Below are positions 48,065-56,343 of a DNA stretch of 64,000 nt, one piece after another. Both the position numbers and the translations under genes were made by a program. The DNA is from Mesorhizobium denitrificans (GTDB lineage: Bacteria > Pseudomonadota > Alphaproteobacteria > Rhizobiales > Rhizobiaceae): positions 1-64,000 of the forward strand of contig NZ_QURN01000001.1 in NCBI RefSeq assembly GCF_003403035.1, given 5' to 3'. How positions within the stretch are numbered: position 1 is the stretch's first letter; every line of letters starts with the position of its first letter. The notes under the pieces are model-generated. The model had not been told where the DNA came from and ran no database searches. It saw only the letters and a program-made list of their open reading frames with translations.

Positions 48065-48271
48065 ATGTCAAATGCAATTCAACTTCCCGCAACTGGCTTT
48101 GTCCGCCTTGCGTCTATCCTCGCACCCACCGGCCCCATCCCGGTCAGTAAATCGACGTGGTGGGCAGGCATCAAGGACGGACGCTTCCCGAGACCCGTCA
48201 AGCTAGGCCCGCGCATCACTGCATGGCGCGTTGATGATATTCGAGCGCTGATCGAACGCGGGACAGCCTGA
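48065..48271 (+). CDS. AlpA-family HTH regulator/excisionase-like protein
   Basis: A 68-residue winged-helix protein. The sequence FVRLASILAPTGPIPVSKSTWWAGIKDGRFPRPVKLGPRITAWRVDDIRALIE matches the AlpA/excisionase pattern (helix-turn-helix, FPRPVKLGPR wing, AWRVDDI). AlpA-like proteins activate or direct excision of P4-like elements. The next gene follows with 1 nt between stop and start, so they are co-translated. Confidence 0.85.
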   Translation: MSNAIQLPATGFVRLASILAPTGPIPVSKSTWWAGIKDGRFPRPVKLGPRITAWRVDDIRALIERGTA

Positions 48272-48272
48272 T

Positions 48273-48713
48273 ATGGCCGGGCACCGGCTCGACAGGCGCA
48301 AGATAAAGCGTCACCACAGCTACACAGTGGAAGAGGCCGCGCGCACGATTGGCGCTGCCAGAAGCACGGTGCGGCGCTGGCTGGACAACGGCCTGCCCGC
48401 CATCCGCGAACGCAAGCCGTTCCTGATCTTGGGCAAAGACCTTGCCGACTTCATGGCCGGCAAAGCCCGCCCCAAACGGTCTTGCCCCACCGGCACCTGC
48501 TACTGCGTCAAATGCCGCGAGCCACGCTGGCCAGATGGCGAAATGGCCGAATTCGTGCCGATCAACGCGCGTTCCGGCAACCTTCGGGCGCTGTGCCCGG
48601 CGTGCGGCACCCTTATGCACCGCCGCACGTCGATGAAGCAGCTTGAAGCAATCCGAGCTTTTCTCGATGTGGCAATAGTGGAGCGCCAGCCACGCCTAAA
48701 CGATAGCGGCTAA
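48273..48713 (+). CDS. HTH and zinc-ribbon protein of the element
   Basis: A 146-residue protein with an N-terminal MerR/excisionase-like helix-turn-helix (SYTVEEAARTIGAARSTVRRWLDNGLPAI ... KPFLILGKDLADFM) and a cysteine-rich part, with Cys76, Cys78 and Cys81, then Cys108 and Cys111 (CPACG), which fits a zinc ribbon. Related HTH-domain proteins are found in integrated elements of Proteobacteria. It sits between the AlpA-like regulator and the second recombinase and may be a directionality factor or accessory DNA-binding protein. Confidence 0.72.
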   Translation: MAGHRLDRRKIKRHHSYTVEEAARTIGAARSTVRRWLDNGLPAIRERKPFLILGKDLADFMAGKARPKRSCPTGTCYCVKCREPRWPDGEMAEFVPINARSGNLRALCPACGTLMHRRTSMKQLEAIRAFLDVAIVERQPRLNDSG

Positions 48714-48753
48714 TCCTCCACGAATAAGCATTTGCGAAAGGACCGAGATACCT

Positions 48754-49866
48754 ATGCGAAAACATCATCCCGAAAACGAGCGCACCAAGCGGCGCTATGT
48801 CGAATATCTGAAGGACGCCAGGCAGCTTTCCGATACCAGCATCGACCAGACGGTCGCGGCAATCGCCGATTTCGAGACGGCGACCCGCTGGCGCGATTTC
48901 CGCAAGTTCCGCATCGAACTGGCGCAAAAATACAAGCGCGACCTCGGCGAGCGCAGCAACCCCAAAACTGGCAAGAAGTTGGCCAAGGCGACGATCTCGT
49001 CGCGGCTGATGGCCCTGAAAGGATTTTTCGAGTGGCTGGCCGGGCAACCGGGTTTTCGCTCGAAACTCACCTATTCCGACGCCGAGTATTTCCGCCCGTC
49101 GGCCAATGACGAGCGCATCGCCAAGGCGGTGCGCGAAAAGCCGGTCGCCAGCGTGGAGAAAATCCGCCAGGTGCTGGACGCCATGCCGGCCGCCACCGAC
49201 ATTGAAAGACGCGACCGGGCCTTAATCGCCTTCACGCTGCTCTCAGGCGCGCGCGATAACGCCATCGCCTCCATCTCGATAAAGCACGTCGATCTTGACC
49301 GGCGCACGGTGTTTCAGGATGCGCGCGAGGTGCGCACCAAGAACCGCAAGACCTTCACGACATGGTTCTTCCCTGTGGGTGCGGATATTGAGAAAATCGT
49401 CGCCGACTGGATCGCCTTCCTGACGAAAGAGCGCGGCTTTCGCCTGGACGATCCGCTTTTCCCGGCGACCAAGGTAGCGCTGGGCGACAACGGTTTCGAG
49501 GCAGCTGGCCTGGACCGAAAACACTGGAAGAATGCGGCGGCAATCCGACGGATTTTCAAGGACGCATTTGCAAGTGCCGACCTGCCCTATGCCAATCCGC
49601 ACAGTTTCCGCAACACGTTGGCCTTGCTGGGCGAAAGGCTTTGCTTCACGCCGGAAGACTTCAAGGCGTGGAGCCAGAATCTCGGCCATGAGCATGTGCT
49701 GACGACCTTCACCAGCTACGGCGCGGTTGCCAGCCACCGGCAGGCCGAAATCTTCAATCAGCTTCGCGACCGGCAAGAACGCGGCCGGGCGGACGACGTG
49801 CAGGGCCTGGACGACGAGGCCGTGCTTGCGCTCCTCGCCACGCATCTGCGCTCGAAAGCCGCGTGA
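48754..49866 (+). CDS. Second tyrosine recombinase
   Basis: A 370-residue integrase/XerC-type recombinase with an N-terminal SAM-like core-binding domain (residues about 15-100) and a catalytic domain with Arg167 (SGARDNA), His283 and Arg286 (HSFRNT), His312 (LGHEHV) and Tyr322 (TSYGAV). All five key residues are present. It is unrelated in detail to the P4-type integrase at the left end. AAGGACCG precedes ATG 48754. Its substrate is not evident; no inverted repeats that would frame an invertible segment were found around mod. Confidence 0.9.
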   Translation: MRKHHPENERTKRRYVEYLKDARQLSDTSIDQTVAAIADFETATRWRDFRKFRIELAQKYKRDLGERSNPKTGKKLAKATISSRLMALKGFFEWLAGQPGFRSKLTYSDAEYFRPSANDERIAKAVREKPVASVEKIRQVLDAMPAATDIERRDRALIAFTLLSGARDNAIASISIKHVDLDRRTVFQDAREVRTKNRKTFTTWFFPVGADIEKIVADWIAFLTKERGFRLDDPLFPATKVALGDNGFEAAGLDRKHWKNAAAIRRIFKDAFASADLPYANPHSFRNTLALLGERLCFTPEDFKAWSQNLGHEHVLTTFTSYGAVASHRQAEIFNQLRDRQERGRADDVQGLDDEAVLALLATHLRSKAA

Positions 49867-50032
49867 CAGCGCAAGCGAGTTTTCCCCTGTTGCCAGCCGC
49901 CGCCCCGGCTGATTCTATGCCCCTCGATTCGGGGAAGTGATTGGCGACGGTGGATTATGCCGACCGAATGGGGCGGCGGGTCATCAACGGCTGATCGCCA
50001 TTCATGCATGGTGGCTGAGGGGCAAACGAAAC

Positions 50033-52162
50033 GTGTCACGACTAACGGACTTAATCGCGCAAACTAAGGCCAAAGACGCGGCTTTGGGGCTAGAACTAGA
50101 GCGTGAGTTCAAGGTTCTTTCATCCCGCCGCTCGTTCGGTCTTAATTTTGAGCGGCATCGCCCGGAAAGCGTCGAACTGCCGGGGCGTCCGATCCGCAAG
50201 GGCGACAAGGTACGCATCCTGCCGCCGAGGGGCGAGACCAAGAAGGGCGACCAACGGCTTTGGAAGGTGCTGGCGATCAGGCGCGAGAATGGTAAGCGCT
50301 TCGCTGAACTAGCGACAATCTACGAGACCGAGGCGGAACAGGCGAAGGTGGTGACAGACGATCTGATCGTTGTCGCGGAGTTTCGCGATTACATCTACCC
50401 CGGCCTGGTCAGCACGGGGAAGGTAGAGCGCGGCGGCGATAAGCCCTTTCATACCGTCATCAACGGCGAGAACTTCCACGCTCTGGAAGCGCTAACGTAT
50501 ACCCACCGGGGGAAGATCGATGTCATCTATATTGATCCGCCGTACAACACCGGGGCAAAGGATTGGAAATACAACAACGATTATGTCGAGGGGGATGACA
50601 TATATCGCCACTCGAAATGGCTGGCCTTCATGGAGCGCCGATTGCAGATAGCGGCGGAGTTGCTGAATGCAGCGAATGCCACACTCATAGTGACTATTGA
50701 TGAAAAGGAATATCTTAGGCTGGGCCTGCTGCTGGAGCAGATATTCCCTGAAGCTCGTATTCAAATGGTATCCAGCGTCATCAACCCGAAAGGGGCGACG
50801 CGGTCCTCCGCCTTCGGTCGGACCGACGAATATCTGTTCTTCGTAATGTTCGGCAACGCATCGCCTGCACCAGTTTCCTTGGGTAGTGAATGGAAGATCA
50901 CGCAAGACCGCCGGGCTGGCAGATTGAGGTGGGCAGAGCTGTTGAGGTCTGGCTCAAATACCCGCCGTGTTGACAGCCCCAATCAGTTTTATCCTGTCTT
51001 CATCAGAAATGGCGGCGATGGTCCCGAGTTCCATTCTGTCGGAGATGCCTATTTTGGCGATAACTGGAAGGATGTTGGCGCACCGCCGGACTGTGTCGCC
51101 GTTTGGCCGATTCGCTCAGATGGATCAGAGGGCAACTGGCAAAACAGTGCATCCGGCCTGCGTGAGTTGATAAAAAAAGGCTATGCGAAGCTTGGTAACT
51201 GGAGAGGTTCCGCGACAGCAATTACCTATATCAAGAAGGGCGAGCAGAATAAGGTAGAAACTGAAATATTTCCTATCGTTGGCAGAAGACAAGATAATTC
51301 TATTGTAGTGGACGATTCTGAATATAGCCCCGTCTTTATCCCTGGCACGCAATGGAGAATTACGTCGCACAATGCTGAGCAGGGCGGGACGAATCTTCAA
51401 AAGAACCTTATTCCGAATCGCCGATTTCCATTCCCTAAATCATTGTATGCTGTAGAGGACGCCTTGCGCTTCTTTGTCAAAAATAAGAAGAGCGCGACAA
51501 TACTCGACTTCTTCTCCGGTTCCGGCACGACCGCACATGCTGTCATGCGCCTCAACAGGCAGGACGGCGGACGTCGCCAATGTATCTCTGTCACCAACAA
51601 CGAGGTTGCGGCAGAAGAGCAGAGTCGGCTGCGAAATGACGGGCTTCGCCCTGGCAATGCCGATTGGGAAAAATGGGGCATTTGCGACTACATCACCAAG
51701 CCGCGCATCGCGGCGGCGATCACCGGCAAGACCCCCGAAGGCAAGCCCATCGAAGGCGACTACAAGTTCACCGACGAATTCCCGATTGTCGATGGCTTTG
51801 AGGAAAACGCCGAGTTCTTCACCCTCACCTATGAAGCTCCTGTTGCCGTCAGTCACAATCGCGCGTTCGAGCGCATCGCACCATTATTGTGGATACGGGC
51901 GGGCAGTGAAGGGCGGCCGATCAACAAGCTGCCGGGCGCGGGCTGGGAAGTAGTCGATACTTACGGCCTGCTGACCGATCTGGATATGGCTGCACCATAC
52001 TGCGCGGCAATCGCAGCCAGGAAAGCTATCCGCGTCGCCTATATCGTCACCGACGATGAGCGCCGCTTTCAGTCCGTTGCCCGCCAGTTGCCGACCGGTG
52101 TCGAGCCAGTCCGGCTTTATGAATCTTATCTAACCAATTTCCGTTTTTCGATGGGGCGGTGA
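50033..52162 (+). CDS. mod: Type III-like N6-adenine DNA methyltransferase (Mod)
   Basis: A 709-residue beta-class amino-methyltransferase: motif IV DPPYNTG at 168-174 comes before motif I DFFSGSGTTAH at 492-502, with a target-recognition region between. The N-terminal 140 residues (SFGLNFERHRPESVELPGRPIRKGDKVRILPPRG) are extra and resemble those of Mod proteins paired with helicase-type Res. GTG 50033 follows GAGG; an upstream TTG frame (49937) is unlikely. It is followed after 3 nt by res. The central part is visibly richer in A+T than its flanks. Confidence 0.9.
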   Translation: MSRLTDLIAQTKAKDAALGLELEREFKVLSSRRSFGLNFERHRPESVELPGRPIRKGDKVRILPPRGETKKGDQRLWKVLAIRRENGKRFAELATIYETEAEQAKVVTDDLIVVAEFRDYIYPGLVSTGKVERGGDKPFHTVINGENFHALEALTYTHRGKIDVIYIDPPYNTGAKDWKYNNDYVEGDDIYRHSKWLAFMERRLQIAAELLNAANATLIVTIDEKEYLRLGLLLEQIFPEARIQMVSSVINPKGATRSSAFGRTDEYLFFVMFGNASPAPVSLGSEWKITQDRRAGRLRWAELLRSGSNTRRVDSPNQFYPVFIRNGGDGPEFHSVGDAYFGDNWKDVGAPPDCVAVWPIRSDGSEGNWQNSASGLRELIKKGYAKLGNWRGSATAITYIKKGEQNKVETEIFPIVGRRQDNSIVVDDSEYSPVFIPGTQWRITSHNAEQGGTNLQKNLIPNRRFPFPKSLYAVEDALRFFVKNKKSATILDFFSGSGTTAHAVMRLNRQDGGRRQCISVTNNEVAAEEQSRLRNDGLRPGNADWEKWGICDYITKPRIAAAITGKTPEGKPIEGDYKFTDEFPIVDGFEENAEFFTLTYEAPVAVSHNRAFERIAPLLWIRAGSEGRPINKLPGAGWEVVDTYGLLTDLDMAAPYCAAIAARKAIRVAYIVTDDERRFQSVARQLPTGVEPVRLYESYLTNFRFSMGR

Positions 52163-52165
52163 GCG

Positions 52166-54769
52166 ATGAAGTTTACGCTCAAAGATGACTATCAGACGCC
52201 CGCCGTAAAGGAGGTTCTGGAAAATCTGCGCAAGGCGCGGAAGCGCTGGCACGAGGACAGAGACAAGCACGGCTTTTCGCTGACAGCCACCACCGGCGCG
52301 GGTAAGACCGTGATGGCAGCGGCGGTGATCGAGGCGCTGTTCTTCGGCAACGACGAATTCGAGTTCGAGCACGACCCCGGCGCTGTGGTGATCTGGTTTA
52401 GTGATGACCCTTCGCTGAATGAACAGTCCCGTTGCCGTTTGCAGCAGGCGTCCGACAAGCTGACCGTCTCGGACCTTGTGACGGTCGGCAACACCTTCAA
52501 CCGTGAGAGGCTGGAGGCCGGGAAGGTCTATTTCCTGAACACGCAAAAGCTGTCCAAGAACAGCCTTCTTGTGCGCGGGCACGATTCCGACGATGCCGGA
52601 TTGGAGACGGCGGACGGGCAGAAGGTCATGCCCGATATGCGCGCCTTCACGATCTGGGACATTATCCGCAACACTATCGAAGACCCGGAGCTTACGCTTT
52701 ACCTTGTATTGGATGAGGCGCACCGGGGGATGAAAGACGGCGGCGTAACCACCACTACCGGCAGACCTACAATCATCAAGCAGCTTATCAATGGGACGGG
52801 CGGCGTACCCGGCATTCCGATCGTTTGGGGCATCTCAGCCACCGTTCAGCGCTTCAACGATGCGATGGCGGGAATGCAGGGCCGTGCGATCATGTCGCCC
52901 GTGGTCGTGGACCCCAAGCTGGTGCAGGCGTCAGGTCTTTTGAAGGACACCATTACGCTCGACGTTCCGGACGAGATCGGTGACTTTGAGACCGTGCTTC
53001 TGCGCCGGGGCACCGACAAGCTCCGCGAGATCACCGAGGCTTGGGCGGTCTATGCCGAAGAGCAGGGCGACACGAACAAGGTGTTGCCCCTGATGGTGTT
53101 GCAAGTACCCAATTCGCCGAACCACAACGACATCGGCAAGTGGCTTGATACGATCTTCGAGCGATGGCCGAATCTGCCGCCCGATTGCGTCGCCAATGTC
53201 TTCGGAGAGCACAAGATCGAGACCTTCGGCAGCCGAACCGCTCCCTACATTGAGCCTCAGCGCGTGCAGGAGTCGGATTGGGTGCGCATTCTGGTGGCCA
53301 AGGACGCGATCAGCACCGGCTGGGATTGCCCCCGCGCCGAGGTGATGGTGTCGTTCCGCGCCGCGACAGACAAGACTCATATTACGCAGCTACTCGGGCG
53401 CATGGTGCGTACTCCGCTGGCTCGCCGTATTTCGGGCAATGACCGCCTGAATGCCGTGGACTGCCTTCTGCCGCACTTCAACAAGCAGTCCGTCACAGCA
53501 GTCGTCACCGAGTTGATGACCGGCGGTGAAAGCGGAGAGGAGTTGCCGGGCCGTCGCGTCCTCATCAACCCACGCGAGATGAAGCCCAATCCGGCGATTC
53601 CAGAAGATGTGTGGGAAACGCTTCTGTCCTTGCCGTCGCAAACCCTGCCGAGGAAGCAGGCCAGACCCGTCAAGCGCCTCACCGCGCTTGCGCATGAACT
53701 GGCAATGGACAAGCTGTTGCCCGACGCGGGCAAGAAGGCCCATGCCGAGATGCACAAGGTGCTGGACGACGCGCAAGTGCGGTACGCCGCAGAGATCAAG
53801 AAGGCGCGCCGGTCCGTCCTAACCGTTGAAGGCAAGTCCATTCAGACGGACGTGCAGACCCAGAAAATGACCTTTGATGACTTCGTGGAAGCCGCTGACT
53901 ACGCCGTCATCGAGGATGCTTATAAACGCGCCGGTCGAGCGATCAGCCCTGACCTAGCCACGACCTACGCCGAGCATCTTGCCTTGCAGGTCGAAGACTT
54001 GGAGGACGAGGAAGAAGCTCTCATCGAGGCCCATACCACCATCGCCGCAATCGGTCTTGTACCGGGAGTCAAAGGCGACCTTGAGGCCGCCGCCGAGAGC
54101 CTGGCGAAGGATTGGCTGGGCAAATACCACGACGACATCAAGGCGCTCACCGACGAACGTCAGGAAGTCTATCGGCAGATCAGCGAAATGAGCGCCGATC
54201 CGCTGCCAATCGACATCGCGCGTCCGCATACGTGGCTTCAACCGACGACAGCGAGAGATCCCAACGGTAAGGAATCCGACCTGCCGCGATACGAACGCCA
54301 TTTGCTCTGCGACGAGGACGGCATGTTTCCGAACAGCGCCGGTTCGACATGGGAACCTGCCGTGCTAAATGCCGAACTTCAACGGGAAGGAAGCATCGGC
54401 TGGTATCGTAATCCTGACCGTGCAAGCCAAGACTCGCTGGGGGTGATCTACGAAGAAGCTGGTGAGAACAGGATTCTACGCCCGGATTTCATCTTCTTTG
54501 TCCGACTGGATGACGGCAACGTCGCGGCCGATCTAATCGATCCGCACGGCGACTACTTGGCCGACGCCCTGCCTAAGCTGAAAGGGCTGGCTGAGTACGC
54601 TGCGAGCAGTCGGGAAAATTATCGGCGGATCGAAGCCGTTTCCAAGATCGGCAGCGGAGCTTACCGAATGCTCGACATGACGAAGGAAGACGTGAGAGCA
54701 GCGGTGATGGCAGCGACGAGCGCAGAAGGTCTTTACGCCAGTCCAGTAGCTGTCGATTATCGGGTATGA
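52166..54769 (+). CDS. res: Type III-like restriction subunit (Res), DEAH helicase with variant nuclease motif
   Basis: An 867-residue SF2 protein with Walker A GAGKT at 44-48, DEAH at 183-186, a WGISATVQRF motif III, a second RecA domain (VAKDAISTGWDCPRAEVMVSF, TQLLGRMVR as motif VI) and a long helical region. Near the C-terminus RPDF (772-775) is followed by DLIDPHG, where canonical Res proteins have PD...ExK with Lys. Here Asp792 and His794 take those places. It may cut poorly, by a variant mechanism, or not at all. Its start is 3 nt after mod. Confidence 0.9.
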   Translation: MKFTLKDDYQTPAVKEVLENLRKARKRWHEDRDKHGFSLTATTGAGKTVMAAAVIEALFFGNDEFEFEHDPGAVVIWFSDDPSLNEQSRCRLQQASDKLTVSDLVTVGNTFNRERLEAGKVYFLNTQKLSKNSLLVRGHDSDDAGLETADGQKVMPDMRAFTIWDIIRNTIEDPELTLYLVLDEAHRGMKDGGVTTTTGRPTIIKQLINGTGGVPGIPIVWGISATVQRFNDAMAGMQGRAIMSPVVVDPKLVQASGLLKDTITLDVPDEIGDFETVLLRRGTDKLREITEAWAVYAEEQGDTNKVLPLMVLQVPNSPNHNDIGKWLDTIFERWPNLPPDCVANVFGEHKIETFGSRTAPYIEPQRVQESDWVRILVAKDAISTGWDCPRAEVMVSFRAATDKTHITQLLGRMVRTPLARRISGNDRLNAVDCLLPHFNKQSVTAVVTELMTGGESGEELPGRRVLINPREMKPNPAIPEDVWETLLSLPSQTLPRKQARPVKRLTALAHELAMDKLLPDAGKKAHAEMHKVLDDAQVRYAAEIKKARRSVLTVEGKSIQTDVQTQKMTFDDFVEAADYAVIEDAYKRAGRAISPDLATTYAEHLALQVEDLEDEEEALIEAHTTIAAIGLVPGVKGDLEAAAESLAKDWLGKYHDDIKALTDERQEVYRQISEMSADPLPIDIARPHTWLQPTTARDPNGKESDLPRYERHLLCDEDGMFPNSAGSTWEPAVLNAELQREGSIGWYRNPDRASQDSLGVIYEEAGENRILRPDFIFFVRLDDGNVAADLIDPHGDYLADALPKLKGLAEYAASSRENYRRIEAVSKIGSGAYRMLDMTKEDVRAAVMAATSAEGLYASPVAVDYRV

Positions 54770-54811
54770 GGGACGGCTGACGGTGGTGTTCGGGGAAAGG
54801 GGAAGCGCGAT

Positions 54812-54961
54812 ATGCTTTCGTGCATGCCTGAAAACTTCGCTAGGGACGACAGAGTTCCGGCCGGCACGTTAGAGCTTGTGCAGAAGAACGGTGAGACGGT
54901 AGAGGCCACGCTGATCCTTATGAGTGAATGGAATGCGAAGCTGGCGGTCTATCTTTCATAG
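54812..54961 (+). CDS. Possible 49-residue protein downstream of res
   Basis: ATG 54812 has GGGGAAG 6 nt upstream and opens a 49-codon frame (MLSCMPENFARDDRVPAGTLELVQKNGETVEATLILMSEWNAKLAVYLS). It lies 42 bp past the res stop and shares its direction. No family is recognised; the frame has no long hydrophobic run. It may be a small partner of the Mod/Res pair or a gene remnant. Confidence 0.35.
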   Translation: MLSCMPENFARDDRVPAGTLELVQKNGETVEATLILMSEWNAKLAVYLS

Positions 54962-55034
54962 CAGAGTGCGGCGCGCCGTCGCATGTATTATTGGTCGAAG
55001 GACGACGGCTTGGAAGGCAAGACGGATTTTGATG

Positions 55035-55054
55035 TGTTGGTATGTTTGTTGGTA
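55035..55054. promoter_or_regulatory. Right-end arm-type sites, TGTTGGTA x2
   Basis: TGTTGGTA at 55035-55042 and 55047-55054 repeat in the same orientation with a 12-bp period, the same sequence and spacing as the exact pair at 46062/46074. They lie about 55 bp inside the right boundary, consistent with integrase or accessory-protein binding. Confidence 0.6.
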
Positions 55055-55107
55055 TTTCGTAAATCACACGGAAAAATCTGATTTTATATCATAGTCTTAG
55101 GTCATAA

Positions 55108-55136
55108 GTTCGACGCCTTTTCTGGCACCAATTTCT
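55108..55136. repeat. attR: imperfect copy of the tRNA-Leu 3' end
   Basis: The 29-nt segment matches 45916-45945 with three substitutions and one missing G, including the exact block CCTTTTCTGG followed by CACCAA. It marks the right end of the integrated element. The differences show that the incoming element, not the chromosome, supplied the current tRNA end, or that attR has decayed since insertion. Confidence 0.8.
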
Positions 55137-55156
55137 ACTTCGCATCACAGCGAATC

Positions 55157-55185
55157 AAAAAGCCCGGTTTCGACCGGGCTTTTTT
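55157..55185 (+). terminator. Rho-independent terminator at attR, probably the ancestral tRNA-Leu terminator
   Basis: AAAAAGCCCGGT-TTCG-ACCGGGCTTTTT is a perfect 12-bp stem with a stable TTCG loop and U-run. It has the same distance relation to attR as the 45983 terminator has to attL, so it probably terminated tRNA-Leu before the insertion and now terminates transcripts leaving the element. Confidence 0.88.
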
Positions 55186-55540
55186 GCTTCTGGCTTCCAA
55201 GTGCGACGCGATACACCCGCGTGCAATGGCTGCGGTTACCGTTGGTTTACCATTGGCTACGCGGCGTAGAAATTATCTAGCCCGATTGATCTGTGTTAAT
55301 GCCGATGGGGGTAGGAGTAGATAGATTATCGTATATCAGGATCATGGAGCTTAGCTACTGACTACGGAAATACGGGCGGGGCGGTAAGTCGAAATACGGC
55401 GTAAGGCCAAGCAATTCGCACATTGTTGAAAAACGGTTCTGGTGATGTTGCCAACTGGCGGCGGCACATCTCGGAAAGCTGCGCATTGCCTATCGCTTCC
55501 CCACTTGTGCAAAACCAAAGAGACAAACGGGGTAAGGGCA
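55186..55540. other. Leader and promoter region of the LuxR-type gene
   Basis: This 355-bp stretch has no gene I can support. It contains a GGTTACC..GGTTTACC near-repeat around 55234-55252 and an AT-richer run (55323-55350). The frame open from 55442 into the LuxR-type gene has no ribosome site or homology. Promoter elements are likely but cannot be placed. Confidence 0.4.
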
Positions 55541-56314
55541 ATGGGCATCGCAAACACAGCAACAATCAAGTCGAACGATTTTCTTTCGATCGCTCCCAAT
55601 CAGCTACGGGCAATTGAACATCCGGTTGCCGTCGATCAGGGTCACAGTCGCGTTCTGGCGCTGATCGATCCGCGCGCGCTGGATCGTGAGTGCTTCGCAC
55701 AGGGCATGCGTGCCCATGATGCAACGACCGAAATCACACCATTCGCGTCAATCCAGGACTGGAAGCAGGCGCGCGACAATCATTCGCAGTATTCTGCCAT
55801 CCTGTTCAACATCGGCGGACGCCGCGTGACCGAGCCGGGCGTAGGCGAAGAACTGGCGAAGCTTGCCAGCGAATTCAAGTCGATCCCTGTCATCGTGCTG
55901 GCTGACACCGACGATCTCGCGCAGATCCTTAAAGCGCTTGAACTCGGTGCGCGCAGCTATATCCCGACGTCTGTAGGCATCACGGTTTGCGTCGAGGCTA
56001 TCGGGCTGGCACTCGCCGGCGGCGTGTTCGTCCCGGCCAGCAGCGTCATGGGCGTTCGCCAGATGCTGACAACGCAAAACGAAGCAGCGCGCCAGATGGC
56101 AGGCATGTTCACCGGGCGCCAGACGGAAGTCGTGGAAGCACTGCGCCGCGGCAAGGCGAACAAGATCATCGCTTATGAACTCGACCTGCGCGAAAGCACC
56201 GTCAAGGTTCATATCCGCAACATCATGCGGAAGCTGAAGGCAACCAATCGCACGGAAGTCGCGTGCAAGATCAACGACATGTTTCCGAGCGACATGTCCG
56301 CTGCGCGCGTTTGA
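55541..56314 (+). CDS. LuxR-family regulator with a pseudo-receiver domain
   Basis: A 257-residue regulator. The N-terminal half (HSRVLALIDPRALDRECFAQGM to about 160) has the order of a receiver domain, but the phospho-acceptor Asp position is Asn90 (ILFNIGG) and the conserved Lys is not seen (SYIPTSVG), so phosphorylation is unlikely. The C-terminal helix-turn-helix is FTGRQTEVVEALRRGKANKIIAYELDLRESTVKVHIRNIMRKLKATNRTEVA. A GGGGTAAGGG ribosome site precedes ATG 55541. It lies just outside the integrated element, and a strong hairpin follows. Confidence 0.88.
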   Translation: MGIANTATIKSNDFLSIAPNQLRAIEHPVAVDQGHSRVLALIDPRALDRECFAQGMRAHDATTEITPFASIQDWKQARDNHSQYSAILFNIGGRRVTEPGVGEELAKLASEFKSIPVIVLADTDDLAQILKALELGARSYIPTSVGITVCVEAIGLALAGGVFVPASSVMGVRQMLTTQNEAARQMAGMFTGRQTEVVEALRRGKANKIIAYELDLRESTVKVHIRNIMRKLKATNRTEVACKINDMFPSDMSAARV

Positions 56315-56343
56315 TCTGAACTTTATCTGAAAGACCTCCCAGG

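Larger units (their letters stand above)
45916..55136 (+). mobile_element. Integrative element in tRNA-Leu carrying a type III-like restriction-modification module
   Basis: About 9.2 kb lies between a 30-nt segment of the tRNA-Leu 3' end (45916-45945) and an imperfect copy at 55108-55136 (26 of 30 positions match). A P4-type integrase is the first gene, transcribed away from the tRNA, as is usual. Inside are an AlpA-like regulator, an HTH/zinc-ribbon protein, a second tyrosine recombinase, Mod and Res, and two unknown small proteins. Paired TGTTGGTA sites lie near both ends. No replication, conjugation or phage structural genes are present, so it is a small satellite-like or defence island that needs help to spread. 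Confidence 0.88.

Noticed and set aside
48714-52165. Invertible DNA segment for phase variation of mod by the second recombinase
   Set aside because: No inverted repeats or second target-recognition cassette were found on reading this stretch.
49937-55054. DISARM, BREX or CBASS-like defence system
   Set aside because: Only a Mod/Res pair is present. There is no PglZ, Brx, Drm or cyclase-type gene.
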